DNA of 64,000 nucleotides from AP-15 sp963703855 (GTDB lineage: Bacteria; Pseudomonadota; Alphaproteobacteria; ATCC43930; CGMCC-115725). Within the stretch, counting starts at the first letter, position 1; the number at the start of each line of letters is the position of its first letter. Positions 48,541-56,529 of this stretch are shown here, piece after piece. A program made the position numbers and the translations under genes. The notes beneath the pieces are model-generated. The model was not told the origin of the DNA and ran no database searches. It worked only from the letters and a program-made list of their open reading frames with translations. The stretch lies in the NCBI GenBank assembly GCA_963703855.1, contig CAVPFW010000001.1:1-64000 (forward strand), in the 5' to 3' direction.

Positions 48541-48640
48541 AGACGGCGCCCTCACCCGCCTCGCCGCGCTCGGCACCCTCTCCTGCATTGCGGGAGAGGG
48601 GGGACCCGGCCCGCAAGGTCGCGCGGGTGAAGGGGGCCGC
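48541..48640. repeat. GC-rich palindromic repeat between livM and livH
   Basis: GCGCCCTCACCCGCCTC, then CACCCTCTCC and GGGAGAGGGGGGACCC, with arms CCCTCTCC.GC / GC.GGAGAGGG around a short loop. Same family as the element inside addB. The long antisense and sense frames here are its translation, not genes. Confidence 0.65.
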
Positions 48641-48663
48641 GGTCAGAACCAGCGACATCGCCA

Positions 48664-49563
48664 TCACACGCGCTCGATGCGGCGGCGGCCGAAGATGCCT
48701 TCGGGCCGGATCATCAAGACTGCGATCATCAGCACGTAGGGGACGAAATCCTTGGTGCCGCCGCCGACATAGGGGTCGAGATAGCCGGCGGCCAGATTCT
48801 CGACGACGCCGACGATCAGCCCGCCGACGACCGCGCCGACGATCGAATCGAGGCCGCCGAGGATCACCACCGGAAACACCTTGAGGCCGACCAGCGCCAA
48901 CTGGTTGTCGACCCCCAGCATCGCGCCCCAGACGATGCCGCCCAACGCCGAGACCACCCCGGCCATCGCCCAGGCGAGCGCGAAATAGCGCTGCACGTTG
49001 ATCCCCATCGCCATCGCCACCTGCTGGCTGTCGGCGACCGCGCGCATCGCCACCCCGACCCGGCTCTTCAGGAAAAACCAGCTGAAGCCGGCCAGAAACA
49101 CCAGGCTGACCCCGGCCCCGACGAGCTGGACCGGCGGCAGGCTGACCGGCCCCAGCAGGATCGGCTCGTCGCCGACCGGCATCGCGATCGCCCGCGTCCC
49201 GGCGCCGAACGCCAGAGTGGCGAAGCCTCGCAGCACGGCCGCCAATCCGATCGTCGCCATGATCACGGAAATGATCGGGCGGCCGATCAGCGGGCGCAGC
49301 ACGATGCGCTCGATGCCGAAGCCGAGCACCACCATGCCGCCGACCGCGAGCAATGCCGAGGCCCAGAACGGGAGGCCGGCGAGACCGGCGGCCCCGGCGG
49401 CGATAAACCCGGCGAACATGACGAATTCGCCCTGCGCGAAATTGATCGCGTCGGTCGCCTTGTAGATCAGCACGAAGCCCAGCGCGATCAACGCGTACAT
49501 CAGCCCGATCATCACCCCGTTGATCACCAGGACCAGGGTAAACTGCCAATCGAGGTCGGGCAC
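48664..49563 (-). CDS. livH: Liv-type ABC importer permease LivH
   Basis: 299 aa from GTG 49563 (VPDLDWQFTLVLVINGVMIG), seven bases after the ligase stop; a longer frame would overlap the ligase. Signatures LMYALIALGFVLIYKATDAI, NFAQGEFVMFAGFIAAG and KSRVGVAMRAVADSQQVAMA are diagnostic of LivH. Inner-membrane partner of LivM. Confidence 0.92.
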   Translation of the reverse strand: MPDLDWQFTLVLVINGVMIGLMYALIALGFVLIYKATDAINFAQGEFVMFAGFIAAGAAGLAGLPFWASALLAVGGMVVLGFGIERIVLRPLIGRPIISVIMATIGLAAVLRGFATLAFGAGTRAIAMPVGDEPILLGPVSLPPVQLVGAGVSLVFLAGFSWFFLKSRVGVAMRAVADSQQVAMAMGINVQRYFALAWAMAGVVSALGGIVWGAMLGVDNQLALVGLKVFPVVILGGLDSIVGAVVGGLIVGVVENLAAGYLDPYVGGGTKDFVPYVLMIAVLMIRPEGIFGRRRIERV

Positions 49564-49570
49564 GGCCGGT

Positions 49571-51607
49571 TCAGGCGTAAGCCGGCTCGCGCGCCGGCGC
49601 ATCCTCGAGGACGAGGGTATCGATCGCCATCCTCGCTTCGATGGTCGCCTTGCGCCCGTCCTCAAAGGTGATTTCGGTCGTCAGCTCGACCTCGTCTTCG
49701 CCGCGGTAGACCGCCTCGACGACCGCGGCGTATTTCTCGGCGATAAAGCGGCGCCGCACCTTGCGGGTGCGGGTGATCTCGTTGTCGTCGGCGTCGAATT
49801 CCTTGTTGAGGAGCAGAAAGCGGCGGATGCGCGCGGCAGCCGGCAGGCCCTCGTTGCAGCGCGCGATCTCGTCGCCGACCAGCCGGCGCACCTCGGGCTT
49901 GACGCTCAGATCGTGAAACGAGGTGTAGGCGAGGTTGCGCCGCTCGGCCCAGTTGCCGACGGTGCCGAGATCGATCGCGACCATCGCCGCGACGAACGGC
50001 CGCCGGTCGCCAAACGCCACCGCCTCGGCGATGTAGGGGCTGAACTTCAGCTTGTTCTCGACGAATTGGGGGGCAAAGGGCGTGCCGTCGGCGAGTTTGC
50101 CGACGTCCTTGGCGCGATCGACGATGACGAGATGGCCGCGCGGGTCGAGATAGCCGCAGTCGCCGGTGCGGAACCAACCCTCCGCGTCGACCGCGTCGCG
50201 GGTCGCCTCGGGCTCCTTGTAGTAGCCCCGGAACACCGCGCCGGAGCGGACCAGCACCTCGCCGCCCTCGGCGATGCGGATCTCGGTGCCGGGGATGGCC
50301 GGGCCGACGGTGTCGGGATCGGCTTCGCCGTCACGCTGCAGGGAAGCCAGCCCCGACAGCTCGGTCGAGCCCCAGACCTGCTTGATGTTGATCCCGAACG
50401 AGCGGAAAAAGCGATAGGTGTCCGGGCCGAGTGGAGCGCCGCCGGTATAGACCCAGCGCGCCCGGCGCAGGCCGAGCTGGTCGCGCACCGGCCCATAGAC
50501 CAGCAGCGCGCCGAGCGCCCGGCCGAGCCGGAGCAGTGGCGACGGCTTTCGCCCGATGCCGGCAGCGGCCTCCGCCCGTTCGGCGAGGCGGCGGAAGAAC
50601 TCGAATGTCCACCGCTTCAACGGGGTCGCGTCGGCGGCCCTCACCCGCAGCTGGGTCAGCAGGTTCTCCCAGATCCGCGGCGGTGCCAATGCCACCGTCG
50701 GGCCCAGTTCGCGCAGGTCGCGCTGCACCGTTTCCGGGCGCTCCGGGCAGTTGCAGGTGAAGCCGACGAGCAGGGTCAGGACCAGCGAGAACAGCGACTC
50801 GCCGATCCACGCCATCGGCAGATAGGACAGGATGTCGTCGGTCGGCCGGATATCCTCGGCCGCGGCAAAGCCTTCGGCCGCGGCCAATAGATTGGCGTGC
50901 GACAGCATCACCCCTTTGGGGTGCCCCGTGGTCCCCGAGGTGTAGGTCAAGAGCGCCACGTCCTCGGGTGCGCCCCGGTCGATCTCGGCGTCGACATAGC
51001 CCGCATGCGACGCGGCAAACTCGCGGCCGGCCATCTGGACCCGCTCGAACGGCTCGAGCGCCGGGGCCGGATAGTGCCGCATGCCGCGGGGATCGTCGTA
51101 GACGACCAGGTCGAGATGCGGCAGCCGCGCCTTCAGCGACAGGATCTTGTCGACCTGCTCCTGGTCCTCGGCGACGACCACCCGGATCTCGGCGTGGTTC
51201 AGCACATAGGCCATCTCGGCGGCGATCGCGTCCTGGTACATCGGCACCGCGATGCCGCCCAGGCATTGCGCCGCGAGCTGGGCCCAATAGAGCCGCGGGC
51301 GGTTGTCGCCGATCACCGCCAGCTTGTCGCCGCGGCGGAAGCCGTGCGCCGCGAGGCCGAGCGCGAACTCGCGCACCTGGCGCTCGTACTCGGCCCAGGT
51401 GAAGGTCTGCCAGATGCCGCGGGTCTTTTCGCGGATCGCCGGCCGTCCGACCATCGTCGCGGCGTTGCGGCGCAGCAGCCGGGGCAGGGTGGCAGCCGCG
51501 GGCAGGGTGGTGGGCGCGGCCAGCGCGGTGGGCGCCGCCGGCGCGGTAGGCGTGGCCGGGGCGGTAGGCATGGCCAGCGGCGTGGCCAGGGGTGAGGCCG
51601 GACTCAT
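49571..51607 (-). CDS. Long-chain-type acyl-CoA synthetase (AMP-binding)
   Basis: 678 aa from the ATG at 51607, overlapping the livG stop as ATGA. The first 45 residues are a Ala/Thr/Pro repeat (TPTAPATPTAPAAPTALAAP). Then the adenylation domain: P-loop LLTYTSGTTGHPKGVMLSH, the VWGSTELSG motif, GWFRTGDCGYLDPRGHLVI and a hinge VDRAKDV, with FVENKLKFSPYIAEAVAFGD. The C-terminal lysine may be within ITRTRKVRRRF. It converts a carboxylic acid, ATP and CoA to an acyl-CoA. Being inside a Liv-type transport operon, it probably activates the imported substrate. Sequence features fit the long-chain/FAA1-like group, but the true substrate is open. Confidence 0.88.
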   Translation of the reverse strand: MSPASPLATPLAMPTAPATPTAPAAPTALAAPTTLPAAATLPRLLRRNAATMVGRPAIREKTRGIWQTFTWAEYERQVREFALGLAAHGFRRGDKLAVIGDNRPRLYWAQLAAQCLGGIAVPMYQDAIAAEMAYVLNHAEIRVVVAEDQEQVDKILSLKARLPHLDLVVYDDPRGMRHYPAPALEPFERVQMAGREFAASHAGYVDAEIDRGAPEDVALLTYTSGTTGHPKGVMLSHANLLAAAEGFAAAEDIRPTDDILSYLPMAWIGESLFSLVLTLLVGFTCNCPERPETVQRDLRELGPTVALAPPRIWENLLTQLRVRAADATPLKRWTFEFFRRLAERAEAAAGIGRKPSPLLRLGRALGALLVYGPVRDQLGLRRARWVYTGGAPLGPDTYRFFRSFGINIKQVWGSTELSGLASLQRDGEADPDTVGPAIPGTEIRIAEGGEVLVRSGAVFRGYYKEPEATRDAVDAEGWFRTGDCGYLDPRGHLVIVDRAKDVGKLADGTPFAPQFVENKLKFSPYIAEAVAFGDRRPFVAAMVAIDLGTVGNWAERRNLAYTSFHDLSVKPEVRRLVGDEIARCNEGLPAAARIRRFLLLNKEFDADDNEITRTRKVRRRFIAEKYAAVVEAVYRGEDEVELTTEITFEDGRKATIEARMAIDTLVLEDAPAREPAYA
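51495..51595. repeat. Degenerate tandem repeat coding the ligase N-terminal linker
   Basis: About eight imperfect copies of a 12-18-base unit around GTAGGCGTGGCCGG / GTGGGCGCGGCCAG (plus strand), coding the TAPATPTAPAAP stretch. Length probably varies between strains by slippage. Confidence 0.5.
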
Positions 51608-52479
51608 TCCGCCGCCTCCCGATGCCGCGCGCCGCCGCCGAGATAGGCGCGGATCACCTCGGGATGGCGCTGCACCTCGTCGGGGCTGCCGTCGGCGATT
51701 TTGCGCCCGTGGTCGAGCACGGCCACCCGATCGGAGATGTCCATGACCACCGCCATGTCGTGCTCGATCAGGATGATCGTGGTGCCCCATTCCCGGTTCA
51801 CCTCGAGGATGAAACGGGCCATGTCCTCCTTCTCCTCCTGGTTCATCCCGCCCATCGGCTCGTCGAGCAGCAGAAGCTTCGGGTCGAGCGCCAGGGCGCG
51901 GCCGAGCTCGACCCGCTTCCGCAAGCCGTAAGCGAGCCCGCTGGTCGGCTGCTTGCGCAGGTCCTCGAGCTCGAGCAGCTCGATCAGCTCCTCGACCCGG
52001 GCGCGATGCGCGACCTCCTCGCGCCGCGCCGGGCCCCAATAAAGAAACGACGACAACACCCCGGCGCGCATTCGCACGTGTCGGCCGAGCATGATGTTGT
52101 CGAGCACGGTCATGCCGCTGAACAGCGCGATGTTCTGAAACGTCCGGGCGACCCCCATCGCGGCGACGCCCGACGGGCGGGTGCCGGTCACATCCCTGCC
52201 CTCGAACCTGATCGAGCCGGTATCGGGCCGGTAGAACCCGCTGATGATGTTGAGCAGCGAGGTCTTGCCGGCGCCGTTCGGGCCGATGATCGAGGTGAGC
52301 CCGCCGCGCCGGACCGCGAGCGAGATGTCCTCGACCGCGCGGACGCCGCCGAAATGCTTTGAAACCCCGGAAACGGCGAGCACGATCTCGCCATCCCTTG
52401 TAGCTGTACGGCCGCTCAAATTGCTCGACACGTGACCGTCCGCATTTCCTCGCCCACCAGATCCGCCCATGCCGAGCAA
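51604..52479 (-). CDS. livG: Branched-chain-type ABC importer ATPase LivG
   Basis: 291 aa from the ATG at 52479; the first 30 residues are polar and a GTG at 52431 is possible. GVSKHFGGVRAVEDISL, Walker A IIGPNGAGKTSLLNIISGFY, ARTFQNIALFSGMTVLDNIM, a signature region LAYGLRKRVELGRALALDP (LSGGQ replaced by LAYGL, as in many LivG), Walker B LLLLDEPMGGMNQEEKED and H-loop IILIEHDMAVVMDIS. First gene of the operon and divergent from the CobW gene. Confidence 0.92.
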   Translation of the reverse strand: MLGMGGSGGRGNADGHVSSNLSGRTATRDGEIVLAVSGVSKHFGGVRAVEDISLAVRRGGLTSIIGPNGAGKTSLLNIISGFYRPDTGSIRFEGRDVTGTRPSGVAAMGVARTFQNIALFSGMTVLDNIMLGRHVRMRAGVLSSFLYWGPARREEVAHRARVEELIELLELEDLRKQPTSGLAYGLRKRVELGRALALDPKLLLLDEPMGGMNQEEKEDMARFILEVNREWGTTIILIEHDMAVVMDISDRVAVLDHGRKIADGSPDEVQRHPEVIRAYLGGGARHREAAE

Positions 52480-52624
52480 TTATGGCCGTCATGATGCTGA
52501 CGCAGAGCGCAGAATGCAACCGCTTCGGCGGCGTCGCTCAAACGGGGGCAACCGCCCCTTGCCGTCGTGCCGCCTGCGTGAAACGATCGCCGACGGAATG
52601 CCCCGCGATAGGTGGTTAACGAGG

Positions 52625-53680
52625 ATGCCCGAACCTGAAACCCTGCCGACTACGGTGCTGACCGGGTTTCTCGGCAGCGGCAAAACGACGATGCTGCGTC
52701 GCGCGCTGGCCTCGCCGGCGCTCGCCGACACGGCGGTGATCATCAACGAGATCGGCGAGATCGGGATCGACCATCATCTCGTCGATTTCGTCGAGGGAAG
52801 CGTGATCGAATTGCCGGGGGGATGCCTGTGCTGCGCCGTCCGCGAGGACCTGGCGCGCACCCTGCGCAGCCTGCTCGACCGCCGCGCGGCCGGCGAGGTG
52901 CGGGGGTTCCGCCGGATCATCGTCGAAACCACCGGCCTCGCCGACCCGGCGCCGATTCTCTACACCTTGGGCGCCGACCCGATGCTCGACCACTGCCTGC
53001 ACCTGGCCGGGGTCGTCACCCTGGTCGATGCGGTGCACGGCGCCGCGGTCATCGCGCGCTTTGCCGAGGCGGCGCGGCAGGCGGCGCTCGCCGACACCCT
53101 GGTCATCAGCAAGACCGATCTCGCCCCGCTCGGCCCCGACCTCGTGCGCGCCCTCGATCGGATCAACGACCGGGCGCCGCGGATCTTGGCGGCCGAGGCG
53201 GGGGATGCCGGCGCGGTGCTGTTCGATGCCGCGGGCCGCGCCGCGCCCCAGACCCAGCCGGCGCCGCTGCCGAGCGCGCCGGTCGCCGCCCACAGCCATG
53301 GAATCGACGCCTTCGCCATCAGTCTCGGCGGCGAGATCAGCCGTCTCGATTTCGCCCGCGCGCTCGGCGGGCTGGCCCGCGAACGCGGCAACGATCTGTT
53401 GCGGGTCAAGGGGATCGTGCGCTTTTCCGACGGGCCGCGGCGCCCGGCGGTGGTGCAGGCGGCGCAGCATGCGATGTTCGCGCCCGAATGGCTCGACGAC
53501 TGGCCCGCCGGTTGGCCGGCCGACCAGTCCGGGGGCGACCAGTCCGGGGGCGACCGGCGCAGCCGGCTGGTCTTTGTCGTGCACGAGATCGCCCGCGCCG
53601 AGATCCTCGCGCACTTCGCCTTCGCCGCGCCCGCGCTGTGGCACCCTGCGGCCCCCGGCCGCCGCCTTCACGCCGGGTGA
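52625..53680 (+). CDS. CobW/COG0523-family metal chaperone GTPase
   Basis: 351 aa from the ATG at 52625. GTPase P-loop VLTGFLGSGKTTMLRRAL, NEIGEIGIDHHL, the metal-binding GGCLCCAVREDL (CxCC), ETTGLADPAPIL and base-recognition ISKTDLAPLG. C-terminal CobW_C domain follows, with a histidine-poor linker. A 15-base tandem duplication at about 53525-53554 codes SGGDQSGGD. These proteins deliver Zn, Co or other metals to target enzymes; no Zur- or B12-type site is visible here. A different frame stays open to 53735 (GDRDQPGELRLGPLLIERR), so the C-terminal end could be altered by a frame change. Confidence 0.88.
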   Translation: MPEPETLPTTVLTGFLGSGKTTMLRRALASPALADTAVIINEIGEIGIDHHLVDFVEGSVIELPGGCLCCAVREDLARTLRSLLDRRAAGEVRGFRRIIVETTGLADPAPILYTLGADPMLDHCLHLAGVVTLVDAVHGAAVIARFAEAARQAALADTLVISKTDLAPLGPDLVRALDRINDRAPRILAAEAGDAGAVLFDAAGRAAPQTQPAPLPSAPVAAHSHGIDAFAISLGGEISRLDFARALGGLARERGNDLLRVKGIVRFSDGPRRPAVVQAAQHAMFAPEWLDDWPAGWPADQSGGDQSGGDRRSRLVFVVHEIARAEILAHFAFAAPALWHPAAPGRRLHAG

Positions 53681-53802
53681 TCGCGACCAGCCCGGCGAGC
53701 TGCGCCTCGGTCCGCTGTTGATCGAAAGGCGGTAAAGAGGCGGCGCGGATATCTGCCGAAAGCGAGCTCGATCAGCCGGCTTGCCCGGCCATCGACAGGC
53801 CG

Positions 53803-54744
53803 CTAAGCGAGATCCGGCGAGGACAGGCGGGCCCGCGCCAGGCTGGCGAAGTGGCCATTGGGATGCTGCTCGAGGTAGGCCTCGATCTCCTCGCGCCGAT
53901 CGCTGTCCTTGACCGAAGTCCAGAACGCCAGATCGAGGGCTTCCGCGGCGACTTCCTCGGCGGTCGGCGTCGCGGGGCTCGGCGGCGCGCTCGCCGCGGC
54001 ATCGAGCCGGATCCGGGCTACCGAGGCAAAGGTGCCCTCCGGGTATTGCTCGAGGTAGGATTCGAGCTCGGGTGGACTGCCCTCCTTGACGCTGTCCCAA
54101 AGTGCCAGCTCGAGCGAGACCTCGTTGTCGGCGGACAGGTCGGAGCCGGGGGGAGCGGCAGGCAGCTCGGGCGGCTCGGGAATTTCCCCGGGGGTCGCGA
54201 CCTTTTGCTCGGATGGATCCTCGCCGATGCGCAGGCGAAACGCCCGTATCGGGTGGGCGATGTTCTTGACCAGCTGCTCGCCCATGTCCCCGAAGATCAT
54301 GCCGCCGCGATGGCGCAGATGATCGCGCACGCCTCGCGAGACGCAGATCTCGCCACCGTTGACCAGCCCCTCGAGCCGAGCCGCGACATTCACGCCATCG
54401 CCGAAAATGTCGCCGTCCTTGACCATCACGTCGCCGAGGTTGATGCCGATGCGGAACAGCATGGGCCGGTCCGGGCCGGCCTCGTTCGCCTGGGCCATGG
54501 CCTTCTGGATCTCGATTGCGCAGGAGACGGCGTCGAGGACGCTGGCAAATTCCGCCAGCACGCTGTCGCCCGCCGTGTTCGCGATCCGGCCGCGATGCTC
54601 GCCGATCAGGTTGTCGACCACCGCCCGCCGCGCCGACAAGGTCGACATCGTGGCATCCTCGTCGGCATGCATCAGCCGACTGTAGCCTTCGACATCGGCG
54701 GAGAGAATCGCCGCAAGGCGCCGTTCCAACTCGGGTGCTTCCAT
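53803..54744 (-). CDS. Class III nucleotide cyclase with two C-terminal repeats
   Basis: 313 aa from the ATG at 54744 (MEAPELERRLAAILSADVEG); an in-frame GTG at 54783 would add 13 residues. The catalytic domain keeps both metal aspartates (SADVEGYSRLM and NTAGDSVLAEF) and FGDGVNVAARLEGLVNGGEI, so it should be an active adenylate or guanylate cyclase. After a Pro-rich linker, two copies of a roughly 36-residue unit follow: ELALWDSVKEG...YLEQYPEGTFASVARIRL and DLAFWTSVKDS...YLEQHPNGHFASLARARL. Such W..VK...E...YL..YP.G.FA..A..RL units occur C-terminal in alphaproteobacterial cyclases and caspase-like proteins, probably as a protein-binding module. No membrane segment. Confidence 0.87.
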   Translation of the reverse strand: MEAPELERRLAAILSADVEGYSRLMHADEDATMSTLSARRAVVDNLIGEHRGRIANTAGDSVLAEFASVLDAVSCAIEIQKAMAQANEAGPDRPMLFRIGINLGDVMVKDGDIFGDGVNVAARLEGLVNGGEICVSRGVRDHLRHRGGMIFGDMGEQLVKNIAHPIRAFRLRIGEDPSEQKVATPGEIPEPPELPAAPPGSDLSADNEVSLELALWDSVKEGSPPELESYLEQYPEGTFASVARIRLDAAASAPPSPATPTAEEVAAEALDLAFWTSVKDSDRREEIEAYLEQHPNGHFASLARARLSSPDLA

Positions 54745-54977
54745 ATCCAACGTTCGATCGCTCTGCGCGTCTGTAGTCGGCACAAACCGGCGGGGGAAAG
54801 CGGCTGCGGTCGTCTCGGCAAGGTTCGCGATACCTTAGCCGGGCCGATTCCACGCCGTTTCCCGGCCGCCGCGCTTCGAAACGGGCGTGACCGGGGAGGC
54901 TGGGCGTGGGCGTCCGATCGAGCGCCGAACTTCACCCCCACAGGACCGGGGCATCGCTGCCCAAGAGGTCGCGTGGG

Positions 54978-55181
54978 CTATTTCTTCATACGCGATTCAC
55001 CGCTCTTCGCGTGAGCGTCGGTCGAGTGGCGATGAGCCTCGCTCGAATGCTCGTGCGCCCTGGTCGAGTGCTCGTGGCCCTTGTCGTGCTCGCCCCTGCC
55101 GTGATGCTCCGCGGCGGTGCGATGCGCCTTTGCGGCGTTCTCATGATGCTCGGCCGCTTTCGTGTGTGTTTCCTTCGGCAT
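54978..55181 (-). CDS. Small His/Ala/Glu-rich protein
   Basis: 67 aa, ATG preceded by GGAGCGGAA. MPKETHTKAAEHHENAAKAH and then repeated EHH, HEHS and EAH units give a very hydrophilic helical protein with many histidines and a basic KSGESRMKK end. Short proteins of this kind are widespread in proteobacteria, with no proven function; metal or nucleic-acid binding or stress protection are guesses from composition. It stands alone between the cyclase and the Rieske remnant. Confidence 0.65.
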   Translation of the reverse strand: MPKETHTKAAEHHENAAKAHRTAAEHHGRGEHDKGHEHSTRAHEHSSEAHRHSTDAHAKSGESRMKK

Positions 55182-55288
55182 TTCCGCTCCATTGCGATGA
55201 AATCCGCTCGCTGTGCGAGGGACAACAGATAAACGTTTGCGTTGCCGTAGAGTTGCGCCGTGGGCAAGAAGTCCTGTCCCGCCGCTGA

Positions 55289-55584
55289 ATCCCGGCGCGA
55301 CGGCGGTTCCAGTTCCGCCTGCTCCACAGCCTGACCCCGGAAACCGAGACCAGCTGTTTTTATTTCTGGTCGCCGGCTAACAGCTATCGCCAGAACGATC
55401 CGGCGGCGACCACGCAGCTCTACCAAGAGATCGCCCCGACCTTTGTCAGGACCGGTCATGGTCGAGGCTCAGCGGGCACCGCCTGACCGAATTCGGCGAG
55501 CCAGCCTCGTCGACATCGCCTCGGAGTTGAGCTGCACGCACACGCGACGCCTGGTCGCAGAAGTCAGTCGCAAACGCGGGGGAG
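55289..55584 (+). pseudogene. 3' stump of a Rieske aromatic oxygenase (VanA-like)
   Basis: The frame from 55301 reads FQFRLLHSLTPETETSCFYF and WSPANSYRQNDPAATTQLYQ, then, after at least one frame change near 55445-55457, VMVEAQRAPPDRI and SLVDIASELSCTHTRRLVAE. Both match consecutive parts of the C-terminal catalytic domain of vanillate O-demethylase-type oxygenases (HxLTPETET.YFW; VEAQQ; D.ASD.A.THTRRLV). A stop lies just upstream (55286), and no Rieske [2Fe-2S] domain or iron-binding residues remain. Confidence 0.65.
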
Positions 55585-55631
55585 CCACGCCGCTCGGAGC
55601 AGCCGCTCAGCTCCTGTACCGAGGCCGGTTG

Positions 55632-56525
55632 CTATCGCGGGCCTTGCATCAGGTCGCGCAGCGCCTGCACGACCGCCTGCGGCGTTTCGCGCGACAGGAA
55701 ATGGCCGGCGACCGGGACGACGCGCCGGTCGTATTGGCCGGCGAAGTGATGGGCATGGCGGGTGGATTGCTCGACCGGGGAAACGCCGTCGGCGGCGCCG
55801 TGCAGGACGATCGTCGGCACCGTGATCGGCGGCTGGGCGGCGAGACGCTGCTCGACGGCTTCGAGCGCGGGGTCGCCCGGGGACAGGCCGTAGCGGTGGC
55901 GGTAGGACTGGATCGTCACCGCTACGAAATCGGGGTTGTCGAAGCTCGATGCGGTGGCATCGAAGGTCGGGTCGTCGAAACGCCAGTTCGGCGACCACAG
56001 CTGCCACAGCAGGCGGGCGATGTCGCGGCGGTTCTGTTCGAGGCCCGCATGGCCGCGCTCGGTGTGGAAGTACCACTGGTACCACAGTCGGTGCTCCTGC
56101 GCCGCCGCGGCCGGATGTGCGCTCGCGGCGATGTTCTGGATGTTGTAGCCGCCGATCGAGACGAGCCCGCGCACCCGCTCGGGCCATAACGCGGCGGCGA
56201 CGCAGGCGGCACGGCCGCCCCAATCGTAGCCCGCGAGCCAGGAATCCTCGATGCCGAGCGCGTCCATGAAATCCCTGACATCGGCGCCGAGTGCCGCCTG
56301 CTGGCCGGAGCGCGGGGTGTCGCGATGCAGAAACCGGGTCGGGCCGCAGCCGCGCAGCCACGGGACCAGCACCCGGCAACCGCTCGCCGCCAGCTCGGGG
56401 GCGACACCGTCCCAATCGTGCATGTCCGACGGCCAGCCGTGCAGCAGGATCGCCGGCGGCCCCTCGGCCGGCCCGCTTTCCTCGTAGCCGATCTCCAGAA
56501 CCGCGGTGCGGACGGTGCGGAACAT
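55632..56525 (-). CDS. Alpha/beta hydrolase, epoxide hydrolase/dehalogenase-like
   Basis: 297 aa. Oxyanion motif LLHGWPSDMHDWDGV, nucleophile elbow LAGYDWGGRAACVAA with Asp in the nucleophile place as in epoxide hydrolases and haloalkane dehalogenases, acid residue in LHGAADGVSP and catalytic His in VAGHFLSRETPQ. A cap domain lies between. It ends 4 bases before the MmgE/PrpD stop side, so the two are likely co-transcribed (MmgE/PrpD first). Substrate not known. Confidence 0.85.
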   Translation of the reverse strand: MFRTVRTAVLEIGYEESGPAEGPPAILLHGWPSDMHDWDGVAPELAASGCRVLVPWLRGCGPTRFLHRDTPRSGQQAALGADVRDFMDALGIEDSWLAGYDWGGRAACVAAALWPERVRGLVSIGGYNIQNIAASAHPAAAAQEHRLWYQWYFHTERGHAGLEQNRRDIARLLWQLWSPNWRFDDPTFDATASSFDNPDFVAVTIQSYRHRYGLSPGDPALEAVEQRLAAQPPITVPTIVLHGAADGVSPVEQSTRHAHHFAGQYDRRVVPVAGHFLSRETPQAVVQALRDLMQGPR

Positions 56526-56529
56526 CGGC

